This document shows positions 1 to 5,902 of a stretch of 5,988 nucleotides of DNA, piece after piece (the first letter of the stretch is position 1; each line of letters begins with the position of its first letter). The position numbers and the translations under genes were made by a program. This DNA is from JAUNBG01 sp964442735 (GTDB taxonomy: Bacteria > Planctomycetota > Planctomycetia > Pirellulales > Thermoguttaceae). The stretch is from positions 1-5,988 of the forward strand of contig CAYUAP010000196.1 in NCBI GenBank assembly GCA_964442735.1. Direction: 5' to 3'. The notes below the pieces were generated by a model. It did not search any database. It was not told the origin of the DNA and saw only the letters and a program-made list of their open reading frames with translations.

Positions 1-66
1 AACAAACTAAACATTTTTATCTATTATCATAAATAATTTTATCATAAAAAAGTTTTTGCCAAATAA

Positions 67-122
67 CTATCCATGAAAATCATTGTTATCCGTGGTTTCA
101 CTTTATATCCGTGAACGGTTAC
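67..122 (-). repeat. CACGGAT-type intergenic repeat, left copy (minus orientation)
   Basis: Read on the minus strand this begins GTAACCGTTCACGGATA, then about ten bases on AAACCACGGATAACA, and ends CATGGATAG. The copy at 5903-5957 on the plus strand has the same order (GTAACC, one variable base, TTCACG, spacer, AACCACGGATA, ending GATAG). Serial CACGGAT/ACGGAT words of this kind are, from general knowledge, common in intergenic DNA of Planctomycetota and some other phyla, often ahead of GxxExxY-type small protein genes. Any gene it precedes would lie beyond the left edge. Confidence 0.5.
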
Positions 123-261
123 TGTTTTACCTATATGAACCATCACCCGTTGAACAGGACCAATTTTTTTGCATAATAGACGTTGTTTATAAAAAACTGT
201 CTGAAAAAATCTGTACTCTTTATGGTTGCAAATGAAATCATTCACTGTTTGAGGGAGATTA

Positions 262-275
262 TTTACAATTGTAAA
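262..275. repeat. 14-bp perfect palindrome
   Basis: TTTACAATTGTAAA is perfectly self-complementary. It sits 58 bases past the stop of the minus-strand membrane-protein gene. Looser pairing of GGGA (253-256) with TCCC (277-280) could extend it into an imperfect hairpin. No run of T follows on either strand, so it is not a standard intrinsic terminator. It could be a protein-binding site or a chance AT-rich palindrome. Confidence 0.35.
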
Positions 276-332
276 ATCCCAAAAATTCAAATATCTTTTT
301 TATGGAATCTCTGGTGTTTCATTCTTCATATA

Positions 333-842
333 TCACTGAAACTCAAGATATTTTTCGGGTGTTCGGCCTAGATAAACATATCTTCGCCAACATGTTCCAA
401 TTTTGATAACAAAACATTTTTTACGTTTAAAAAACAAATGGGGATTGATAAAAATAACCTGTTCTTCTTTAATGGAAGATTTTTCAAGATGACCAAGACA
501 AAAGACCCGTCCAGGAACAATATAATACAAAATACCATCTCGATCGACTCGCCATGATTCGTATTCCGGCCAACTCCAATACATAAAGAAGAAGCTAAAA
601 ACAAATCCAATAACAGTTATCCAGAGACACAATAACGTTAAATGACTCCAAAGAGTCATATCAATATAAAAATAAATGTATCCCATCATAATATTAAAGA
701 ACAGAAAAGAAATCCAACAACGGAAAAGAGATAGATGAAATGGATTTCCCTCTTTTTTTCGAAATGTTTCTTCATAATAAATCGGTTTGTTCTGCTCCAG
801 ATCTTCTATTGCCTTTACGGTTAGTTTTTTAACGATCATCAT
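333..842 (-). CDS. Hypothetical two-helix membrane protein, 169 aa
   Basis: I do not recognise the family. The N-terminal 40 residues are polar and charged (KKLTVKAIEDLEQNKP). Two hydrophobic helices follow at about 42-61 and 67-89, separated by a short turn, which suggests a helical hairpin in the inner membrane. The C-terminal 80 residues are soluble, rich in beta-prone and basic segments (ESWRVDRDGILYYIVPG, FFKRKKCFVIKIG). This two-helix plus small beta-domain plan recalls bacterial PH-like membrane proteins, but that is only a resemblance. Two adjacent ATGs (842 and 839) are possible starts, with AGGGA 6 or 9 nt upstream. The gene lies 79 nt past the GH32 gene on the same strand with no terminator visible between them, so it may be cotranscribed with it. 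It looks more AT-rich than its neighbour. Confidence 0.75.
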   Translation of the reverse strand: MMIVKKLTVKAIEDLEQNKPIYYEETFRKKEGNPFHLSLFRCWISFLFFNIMMGYIYFYIDMTLWSHLTLLCLWITVIGFVFSFFFMYWSWPEYESWRVDRDGILYYIVPGRVFCLGHLEKSSIKEEQVIFINPHLFFKRKKCFVIKIGTCWRRYVYLGRTPEKYLEFQ

Positions 843-921
843 TAAAATTCCCTGTTTTAAATCTTAAAAGAAGGATGAAGTGTTAAAGTGTCCCCAGATA
901 ATTGGACAATAAAAACCTTTT

Positions 922-3075
922 TTACCATTGCATTGTGGGGAAAAGTCGCCAGGCACGTACCGATTCGACCCGAACAGGCGCATCGTCAGCAAAAATTTCA
1001 ACCCCAACGGCGTCTGGAAGTGTTGGATAGACCATCTGCGTAACACCTTGTCCTCCAGTAAAAACTTCCAACATTGATTTGTCGAGAAAGATACGGAGAG
1101 TTGTTTTTTCACCATCTATCGGAATCGGAGCCACTTGTTGTGTGACCGTTGGATTCGGTTCCTTCATCATCGTATATGTAAAATAATCGGGAGGTACCAA
1201 ACTTGATCGAGCCAGGTCGATTATAATCGATTTTTTTTCACGGTCGACAATAATCGGAGTTTTTTCACGTCCATCGTTTGAAACGAGTACATTAACACCA
1301 AAACGTTTTGCCGATCCGAAGTTGATAACTATTTCCAATTCGAGAACGTTTCCGGACACTTCCTTCAAACGAATTGTGTTACCGGCCTCAACATTAAATG
1401 AACCTTTTTCGACCGGTTGATAACGAAGTCGTTCAATTTCTTTCGGTGGATTGACGAGAAGTGATTTTTTGTCAGGGGCCATAGTCAAAACACGAGGCAT
1501 CGTCATCGTTCCACTCGAAACACTTTTTCGGCGATCCAGAGTCCAGGCCCAGAAAATACGGCGTCCCTGATCGTCTAAAAGTGTTTCGGGAGCGAAGCAG
1601 GTACCGCCAGGCCAATTCATCCGATGGTGTACCTCCGGAGTAAACTGTTTTCCATCCCATTGACCAATATAATATCGAGCTCCTTTTGTATGACTGATAC
1701 AAACAAGTACCCATTTGCCATTCATTTCGAAAAAATCGGGACACGATATATCTTCAAATTTCTCGACATCCGGTAAATCATGGGCCATAAACGGACCAAC
1801 CAGTTTCATTGGACGATCATAGCGGTCACCGACATAAAGAAATGGCAGATTTTTTCCCTCCTGTGGTTTTCCCCCGGAAATTTGATAATATTTTCCATTT
1901 TGGAACCACATGTGCGGATCCCAACCGTTGGGAACAATCGGATTGGAGGTAGACTTCGACCAAGTTTCGAGACTGTTATCGTCAGAGATTGCAATACAAT
2001 TCCCATTCGTTCCTAGTCCATGATATGCTATAATGGTTTTTCCGTTGGGGGCAAGAAAAGCGTTTCCACTGAAGATTCCGACGTCCGGATCACCGTCCCG
2101 ATGCTGCAGATCAAATTCGTGCCATCTCCAGTGAAACAGATCCAAACTCGTTAAATGCTGCCAATGATGACCTGCCTCGGCCTGATAAAGATACCAGAGA
2201 TGATAGATTCCATCCTTAAAAATAGCACCATTCGGATCGAATGGCATTGCAACCCCCTCGGCAACCGTTAAATGCCAAACCGGACGAAAAGGATTGGACA
2301 ATTCGGCACGGCGTATCTGCCGAACCATTGAACATTCGGCTTCGGTAACTCCGTTCCAGACAGCGGTAAAAAGACCGGCATCTTTTCCGATAACGAGTAC
2401 ACCATTTTCAATTTTCGCATTTCCCGTCATGGTACTTCGAGTAAAATGACCTGTTTTGTCATTCATTGAATCGGTAAAATTCCACCATCCCCACAACTTT
2501 TCGACTGTTTCAGTCCCGGGCACCAAGGCGGCGATCTGCTCTGCATTGAGCGAGTCGCGATACAATCGTGCCTCTCGAATACGACCGACAAACGATTCGG
2601 TACCAGGAAAACGTTGACCAATCAAAATATGCGCAGTATCATCGAAGACAACCGGATCGGTATCGGACAGATATGAATCGATTTTTCGACCATTCCGATA
2701 AAAATCGACTTGACGCCCTTTATAGGAAACAGCCAACATCTCAAACTCGTTTGCTCCGGAAGACATGGTAATTTTCGGCCATTTTTCCTGACGAGGATTG
2801 GTTCGTTTAAAATTATCACTTCCCGGCATCCAGATATGGGGGACACGTTCGGCAAACACAATTGCGTCGAAAAGACCACGACTCGGATCGGCTAGTGCCA
2901 GTGCCGCTCCACTACGCGCGTTCGGATCGTCAATTGCCGCCCAAACAACAAGTGTCTTGTCGATAATGCGTACAGGGACCGCTTCCTTTCCTCTTAAAAT
3001 AATAATGTATCCAAACATCAAGATCAAAGTGAAAAAAAGTGAAATAATACGATGGAACGTCTCTTTTGTTTTCAT
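922..3075 (-). CDS. Exported or membrane-anchored GH32-type glycoside hydrolase with N-terminal LamG domain, 717 aa
   Basis: GH32 enzymes cleave fructans, sucrose and related sugars with a five-bladed propeller plus a C-terminal beta sandwich. In order: a hydrophobic segment at about 10-27 (signal or anchor, no clear cleavage site); a LamG/concanavalin-like domain at about 36-190 (VDFYRNGRKIDSY, RIREARLYRDSLNAEQIAAL); a linker at about 191-270; the catalytic propeller at about 270-545; and a GH32 C-terminal sandwich at about 550-712 (LRIFLDKSMLEVF). The nucleophile motif is PFDPNG (Asp280) and the transition-state Asp is in WDPH (Asp386). The usual acid/base Glu of the ECP motif is Ser444 (ISCPDFF), while CFAPET brings Glu497 nearby in sequence. 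The reading frame extends upstream to a TTG at 3168, but the ATG at 3075 has AAGGA 8 nt before it and places the hydrophobic segment at the N-terminus. As I recall, the LamG-GH32 layout is frequent in Planctomycetota. Family is sure, substrate is not. Confidence 0.9.
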   Translation of the reverse strand: MKTKETFHRIISLFFTLILMFGYIIILRGKEAVPVRIIDKTLVVWAAIDDPNARSGAALALADPSRGLFDAIVFAERVPHIWMPGSDNFKRTNPRQEKWPKITMSSGANEFEMLAVSYKGRQVDFYRNGRKIDSYLSDTDPVVFDDTAHILIGQRFPGTESFVGRIREARLYRDSLNAEQIAALVPGTETVEKLWGWWNFTDSMNDKTGHFTRSTMTGNAKIENGVLVIGKDAGLFTAVWNGVTEAECSMVRQIRRAELSNPFRPVWHLTVAEGVAMPFDPNGAIFKDGIYHLWYLYQAEAGHHWQHLTSLDLFHWRWHEFDLQHRDGDPDVGIFSGNAFLAPNGKTIIAYHGLGTNGNCIAISDDNSLETWSKSTSNPIVPNGWDPHMWFQNGKYYQISGGKPQEGKNLPFLYVGDRYDRPMKLVGPFMAHDLPDVEKFEDISCPDFFEMNGKWVLVCISHTKGARYYIGQWDGKQFTPEVHHRMNWPGGTCFAPETLLDDQGRRIFWAWTLDRRKSVSSGTMTMPRVLTMAPDKKSLLVNPPKEIERLRYQPVEKGSFNVEAGNTIRLKEVSGNVLELEIVINFGSAKRFGVNVLVSNDGREKTPIIVDREKKSIIIDLARSSLVPPDYFTYTMMKEPNPTVTQQVAPIPIDGEKTTLRIFLDKSMLEVFTGGQGVTQMVYPTLPDAVGVEIFADDAPVRVESVRAWRLFPTMQW

Positions 3076-3083
3076 AAATGGAT

Positions 3084-3088
3084 TCCTT
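3084..3088 (-). promoter_or_regulatory. Ribosome binding site deciding the GH32 start
   Basis: AAGGA on the minus strand lies 8 nt before the ATG at 3075. It favours this start over the TTG at 3168, which would add 31 residues ahead of the hydrophobic export segment. Confidence 0.7.
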
Positions 3089-3110
3089 GTTTGGGTAACT
3101 TCTGTCATTC

Positions 3111-3128
3111 GTATTCGAATCGGAATAC
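3111..3128 (-). promoter_or_regulatory. Short hairpin in the GH32 leader
   Basis: GTATTC and GAATAC (6 bp) flank a six-base loop, about 35 nt before the GH32 start codon. The same stretch contains the palindrome ATTCGAAT (3113-3120). It could be a leader hairpin or an operator, but it is short enough to be chance. Confidence 0.25.
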
Positions 3129-3253
3129 TCGTCCATACCGTCCGCTTTATTGTTGAAAATATATTCAAATTACGTACTGTTCACAAAAATCAATGTCTAA
3201 TCATGCCCGGCTTTAATGGCTCTTCTCTATGAACGTTTAACATCATAAAATCA

Positions 3254-3282
3254 AGTATAATCAAAACAATATCAGATGTCAA
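3254..3282 (-). promoter_or_regulatory. Sigma70-type promoter for the GH32 gene
   Basis: On the minus strand TTGACA (3282-3277) matches the -35 consensus fully. After exactly 17 nt comes TATACT (3259-3254), five of six matches to the -10 consensus. Transcription would begin near 3247, giving a leader of about 170 nt before the ATG at 3075. This is the strongest promoter-like sequence I found by eye in the window. Confidence 0.6.
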
Positions 3283-3295
3283 GTCAAATATCAGA
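3268..3295. repeat. Direct repeat bracketing the GH32 -35 element
   Basis: AATATCAGA occurs at 3268-3276 and again at 3287-3295, a 19-bp period. The two copies flank the -35 hexamer at 3277-3282. Placement about two helical turns apart on one DNA face would suit binding of a regulator dimer, but no regulator is encoded here, so its role is inferred. Confidence 0.35.
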
Positions 3296-3307
3296 ACCCA
3301 ATTGTTT

Positions 3308-3320
3308 TTGATTAAATCAA
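3308..3320. promoter_or_regulatory. Palindrome TTGATT-A-AATCAA, candidate operator
   Basis: Six-base arms around a single central A, 26 bases upstream of the GH32 -35 element. It shares TTGAT/ATCAA half-sites with the palindrome at 3357-3372 and with two ATCAA words at 3250-3254 and 3260-3264 that overlap the -10 region. Such words are easy to find in AT-rich DNA. Confidence 0.35.
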
Positions 3321-3356
3321 TGAATGACAGATCTCTCCAGAGGATGCAAGTTAATC

Positions 3357-3372
3357 ATAATTGATCAATTAT
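3357..3372. promoter_or_regulatory. 16-bp perfect palindrome, candidate operator
   Basis: ATAATTGATCAATTAT is perfectly self-complementary. Its centre lies about 50 bp from that of the palindrome at 3308-3320, close to five helical turns. It lies between the two divergent promoters, where a shared repressor or activator could bind. Confidence 0.4.
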
Positions 3373-3409
3373 TTTATACTGCACGACGTTATAAATTCGG
3401 CATTTCCCG

Positions 3410-3481
3410 GGAGTGCGAACGCCATGCCTGACGGCAGGCAGGTCTTGTTCGCATACTCCAAAACAGGCGTCTCGCCTGTTT
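3410..3481. repeat. GC-rich double-hairpin intergenic repeat
   Basis: The first structure (3410-3459) pairs GGAGT and GCGAAC with GTTCGC and ACTCC, leaving a two-base AT bulge. Nested inside is a second stem, TGCCTG/CAGGCA with an ACGG loop (3425-3440). Directly after comes a perfect 9-bp hairpin, AAACAGGCG/CGCCTGTTT with a TCT loop (3461-3481). The block stands out by its GC content from the surrounding AT-rich DNA. AGGCG-loop-CGCCT hairpins of this kind are, from general knowledge, dispersed REP-like elements in several phyla. Only TTT follows, so a terminator role is weak, though the strong stem could still insulate the two transcription units. Confidence 0.65.
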
Positions 3482-3518
3482 CGAAAAATAGACTTTTATA
3501 ATGACCTTGAGTATATCC

Positions 3519-3555
3519 TATTGAATCATTCTGTTATATATGGTATTATTCAATA
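3519..3555 (+). promoter_or_regulatory. Candidate promoter for the SGNH/phosphoesterase unit within an inverted repeat
   Basis: TTGAAT (3521-3526) and TATTAT (3544-3549) are separated by 17 nt and match the sigma70 hexamers at four and five of six positions. An 8-bp inverted repeat, TATTGAAT (3519-3526) and ATTCAATA (3548-3555), covers both the -35 and -10 elements. Transcription would start near 3556, about 145 nt before the SGNH start codon. The AT-rich setting makes a chance match possible. Confidence 0.4.
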
Positions 3556-3590
3556 TTAGAGGGGCAATAAAATAGCAAAAATTATCTTCA

Positions 3591-3614
3591 ATGGATAAAT
3601 GGATAAACGGATAA
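3591..3614 (+). repeat. Three tandem 8-bp units
   Basis: ATGGATAA, ATGGATAA and ACGGATAA follow each other without gaps in the leader of the SGNH gene. The last unit differs by one base. It could be replication slippage or a small binding array. It has no coding role that I can see. Confidence 0.6.
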
Positions 3615-3641
3615 TCAGTATGATATCGACAAATTTGATTT

Positions 3642-3670
3642 CGAGGGTCTCTTTAACGAGGTCTCTTTAA
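3642..3670 (+). repeat. Tandem 15/14-bp duplication in the SGNH leader
   Basis: CGAGGGTCTCTTTAA (3642-3656) is followed at once by CGAGGTCTCTTTAA (3657-3670), identical except for one missing G. The second copy runs into CTTTAA-A-TTAAAG (3665-3677), a small palindrome 10 nt before the ribosome site. The pair may be a recent duplication or a regulatory array. Confidence 0.6.
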
Positions 3671-3687
3671 ATTAAAGCCTGAATATT

Positions 3688-3692
3688 AAGGA
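3688..3692 (+). promoter_or_regulatory. Ribosome binding site of the SGNH gene
   Basis: AAGGA lies 9 nt before the ATG at 3702. It supports this start, which also gives a proper signal peptide. Confidence 0.65.
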
Positions 3693-3701
3693 ATTGAAAA
3701 A

Positions 3702-4430
3702 ATGAATAAATTAGTAATTGTAATGATACTTCTATGTAGTACGATCATTCAAGGCAATGAATCGCGACCGACTGAAAAAAATAAAGAAGTTCAAAAAGAT
3801 CTTCCCAACGTTCTCCTTTTGGGAGATTCCATTTCTCTTGGCTATACCAACTACGTTCGACAGAAGTTGGCGGGTAGAGCCAATGTCTATCGCGCCATGA
3901 CGTCCGACGGCAAGTCGGTTGCCAACTGTGGAAATACCAAAATGGGACTAGCGGGCCTGGATCATTGGCTGGATACAAAACAAATTAAATCGAGCAGAAA
4001 ACAATGGGATGTAATCCATTTTAATTGGGGATTATGGGATATTAATCGGCGAATACCGAAAAATCAAGATAATCTGGGAGTTCGGGACCGGGAAAAGGGA
4101 TTCATCTCCTTTACAGAAGAAGAATATGCCGCCAATTTAACGAAAATTGTCAAACGACTTCAAAAAACAAATGCAAAATTGATTTGGGCCAATATTTCTT
4201 TTGTTCCTCAAGGAGAAGAAGGACGACGTTTTGGAGATGACCTCCTTTATAATCAGACTGCCGAAAAAGTGATGAAGTCCTATAATATACCAATTAACGA
4301 TTTAAATACCTTTACCCGTTCTTTGGGTCCCGATTTAATGGCCAAACCCGGTGATGTTCATTATAAATCGGAAGGGTATCGAAAAATCGCGGAACAGGTC
4401 GTTAAAATTATCGAAAAACAACTTCCATAA
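3702..4430 (+). CDS. Secreted SGNH/GDSL-type hydrolase, 242 aa
   Basis: SGNH hydrolases are serine esterases, many of which remove acetyl or acyl groups from sugars and lipids. Residues 1-18 are a signal peptide (MNKLVIVMILLCSTIIQG). The Cys12 context lacks a normal lipobox, so a lipoprotein is unlikely. A charged linker follows, to about residue 34. Block I is LLLGDSISLGY with the probable nucleophile Ser43. The block II Gly is probably Gly77 in NCGNTKMGL. Block III is FNWGLWD, with Asn108 in place of the textbook GxND. Block V is GDVHYKSEGY, with His220 as catalytic base and Asp218 two residues before it rather than three. The length fits a single-domain member. The HFNWGLWD form resembles esterase-like proteins I recall from Planctomycetota. 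It is first in the plus-strand unit, 50 nt ahead of the phosphoesterase gene, with which it is probably cotranscribed. The substrate is unknown; an ester on the glycan attacked by the divergent GH32-like enzyme is only a guess. Confidence 0.88.
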   Translation: MNKLVIVMILLCSTIIQGNESRPTEKNKEVQKDLPNVLLLGDSISLGYTNYVRQKLAGRANVYRAMTSDGKSVANCGNTKMGLAGLDHWLDTKQIKSSRKQWDVIHFNWGLWDINRRIPKNQDNLGVRDREKGFISFTEEEYAANLTKIVKRLQKTNAKLIWANISFVPQGEEGRRFGDDLLYNQTAEKVMKSYNIPINDLNTFTRSLGPDLMAKPGDVHYKSEGYRKIAEQVVKIIEKQLP

Positions 4431-4452
4431 ATTTATTCAAAATGTATAAAAG

Positions 4453-4480
4453 ATGAAAGTTATATTATGAAAGTCCTATT
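4453..4480 (+). repeat. Duplicated start-site module with two 5-codon ORFs before the phosphoesterase
   Basis: Two 14-base units, ATGAAAGTTATATT (4453-4466) and ATGAAAGTCCTATT (4467-4480), abut the phosphoesterase start at 4481, which again reads ATGAA. Each unit opens a five-codon frame (MKVIL at 4453-4470, MKVLL at 4467-4484). Each frame stops at a TGA that overlaps the next ATG as ATGA. Each unit also holds GAAAG 7 nt before the next ATG. This could be a duplicated initiation site or a coupling device. It is also the only ribosome-site-like sequence the phosphoesterase has. Confidence 0.5.
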
Positions 4481-5881
4481 ATGAATGATAAAGATTTTTT
4501 TAGAAATATTGTGATATTGTTATTCTTCTTTTCCTCTATTACTCTTTTCGGTACCTTGATTTCCGAGGTCGAGGGAAAAGATAATGGTGTCTTGAAATTC
4601 AAATTTCAGGTTATGAGCGATCCCGAAGTACTTGACGGCGATCCCCAGGAAAATAATAATACCCATTTTACAAATGCACTAACAAAAATTGAAGAGATAG
4701 CTCCGGATAGTCGTGCCATTTTCATTGCCGGTGATATCCTGTCCCGTGGAATTGCCGCAAACTGGATAAAATTCAATAGTATTGTTGCAAAACATTCCCA
4801 TATTCCAAAAGTCTATTTGACACTCGGAAATCATGATCTGACAGATAATGGGACCTATTCGCTCCTATACGCAAATTATATGAAATATTCAGGAATGCCA
4901 GGAACCTATTACGATCAATGGATTGACGGAATCCATTTTATTATACTAGGACAGGAAGATTCCGGACATTTCAAACCTTTCTACAGCGAAACACAACTAC
5001 AGTGGCTGGAAAAAAAACTATCGGAAGAAGCGTCTTATGATAAACCAATTTTTCTCTTCTCGCATTATTCGATACGCAATACCTCTGCCGGTACCTATCT
5101 CGGAAGTCAAATAGGCCATGCCGTTGGTGGTACAGATAAATTACGTTTTATGGAACTCCTTAAAAAATATCCGCAGATAATATACTTTACCGGACATACA
5201 CATTTTGCTCTTGACGATCCCCTGGTCCATTATAATATTGACCTTAAAAGTGGAAAAGGTGCGGATATCTTCTGTGATGGATCCATCTCCTATCTTTGTG
5301 CGGGCACCTACGAAGGAATTAAAGGTTCACAATTCCTTTTTGTTGAAGTCTATGAACGCGGTGTAATAATCAAGGGATGGGACGTATTAAACAATAAATG
5401 GATAAAGACAGCGCAATTTTCTATTGACACTGTTTCAAAAACCCCCACCTTTATGGCCATACCGTCCATTGAGTGGAGTTCAGAATCGACAGGAGAAGGA
5501 AATAACAAGAACGCAACCGTCTATATAACCTACGAGGATACCAGACAAATTGAAGCGAAAGACGGAGCATGGGTCGGCCTTGTTTCAGACGAAAAAGAGG
5601 GAATTAACGGGAATGTTTATCGCTGGGTCATGCTAAAAGATCTTCCTAAAGACAACCAAGGGCGCTTTGTCTGGGATATTACCGATGATACCATTTGTAC
5701 ACAAGGTTCAACGTCCTGGAACAATATAATAAAAATACGCCAACCAATGCGCGTCGGGTTATTTGAAGACACATTATATCACGGACAACAGCCAACGGTA
5801 CCACAATATAAATCAAGACGTTACGATTTCTATGCACAACTGGCAAAAGTCAAATTTCAAAATGGACTTCCTCCGAAGTGA
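4481..5881 (+). CDS. Exported metallophosphoesterase with C-terminal beta-rich domain, 466 aa
   Basis: This is a calcineurin-like phosphoesterase, a family with a two-metal centre that hydrolyses phosphomonoesters or diesters. A short charged start (MNDKDFFRN) and a hydrophobic segment at about 10-28 form a signal or anchor, so it acts outside the cytoplasm. Metal motifs follow in order: SDPEV (Asp47, with Glu49 where His is usual), IAGD (Asp85), GNHD (Asn117, His118), FSHY (His195) and GHTH (His239, His241). The catalytic domain ends near residue 310. Residues 320-466 form a separate, beta-rich, Ig-like region (ATVYITYED, GAWVGLVSD, MRVGLFED) of unknown role, perhaps substrate or surface binding. 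The ATG at 4481 has only GAAAG 7 nt upstream, within a duplicated module. It is second in the unit after the SGNH gene, and no terminator follows its TGA. Family assignment is firm; substrate is unknown. Confidence 0.88.
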   Translation: MNDKDFFRNIVILLFFFSSITLFGTLISEVEGKDNGVLKFKFQVMSDPEVLDGDPQENNNTHFTNALTKIEEIAPDSRAIFIAGDILSRGIAANWIKFNSIVAKHSHIPKVYLTLGNHDLTDNGTYSLLYANYMKYSGMPGTYYDQWIDGIHFIILGQEDSGHFKPFYSETQLQWLEKKLSEEASYDKPIFLFSHYSIRNTSAGTYLGSQIGHAVGGTDKLRFMELLKKYPQIIYFTGHTHFALDDPLVHYNIDLKSGKGADIFCDGSISYLCAGTYEGIKGSQFLFVEVYERGVIIKGWDVLNNKWIKTAQFSIDTVSKTPTFMAIPSIEWSSESTGEGNNKNATVYITYEDTRQIEAKDGAWVGLVSDEKEGINGNVYRWVMLKDLPKDNQGRFVWDITDDTICTQGSTSWNNIIKIRQPMRVGLFEDTLYHGQQPTVPQYKSRRYDFYAQLAKVKFQNGLPPK

Positions 5882-5902
5882 AAAAGACCAAAAGTGAAAA
5901 AG

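Larger units (their letters stand above)
1..332. other. Left intergenic stretch without a supported gene
   Basis: I find no convincing gene here. An 82-codon minus-strand reading frame (42-290) opens with TTG, has no purine-rich ribosome site before it, shows no recognisable motif, and its 3' half runs through the CACGGAT-type repeat at 67-122. I therefore read it as chance or as a decayed remnant. The stretch also holds a 14-bp palindrome (262-275) and a very AT-rich left end (1-60) with two TTATGATAA elements on the minus strand. No U-tract terminator follows the membrane-protein gene that ends at 333. Confidence 0.6.
3076..3701. other. Divergent control region between the GH32 and SGNH genes
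   Basis: No gene is supported in these 626 bases. Plus-strand reading frames into the GH32 coding side are shadows. The region contains the leaders and candidate promoters of both transcription units, two strong palindromes, a GC-rich double hairpin and two short tandem repeats, each listed separately. No tRNA, rRNA or recognisable riboswitch fold was seen. Confidence 0.7.

Noticed and set aside
42..290. 82-codon minus-strand reading frame as a gene
   Set aside because: TTG start, no ribosome site, no recognisable motif, and its end runs through an intergenic repeat.
889..908. TGTCC/GGACA hairpin between the GH32 and membrane-protein genes as a terminator
   Set aside because: Only 5 bp with a ten-base loop and no T-run after it in the direction of transcription.
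3076..3168. Upstream TTG start adding 31 residues to the GH32 protein
   Set aside because: The ATG at 3075 has AAGGA at 8 nt and puts the hydrophobic export segment at the N-terminus.
2798..3232. 144-codon plus-strand reading frame
   Set aside because: It lies largely antisense to the N-terminal part of the GH32 gene, which has strong domain evidence, and shows no family motif of its own.
3461..3481. 9-bp AAACAGGCG hairpin as an intrinsic terminator
   Set aside because: The T-run is only three bases and part of the stem; no gene ends near it, and both flanking genes point away.
3591..3670. CRISPR-like array
   Set aside because: Units are 8 and 14-15 bp and contiguous, without spacers, and no cas gene is present.
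3708..3740. SGNH protein as a lipoprotein anchored at Cys12
   Set aside because: The residues before Cys12 are ILL, which does not fit the small residue needed before the lipobox Cys.
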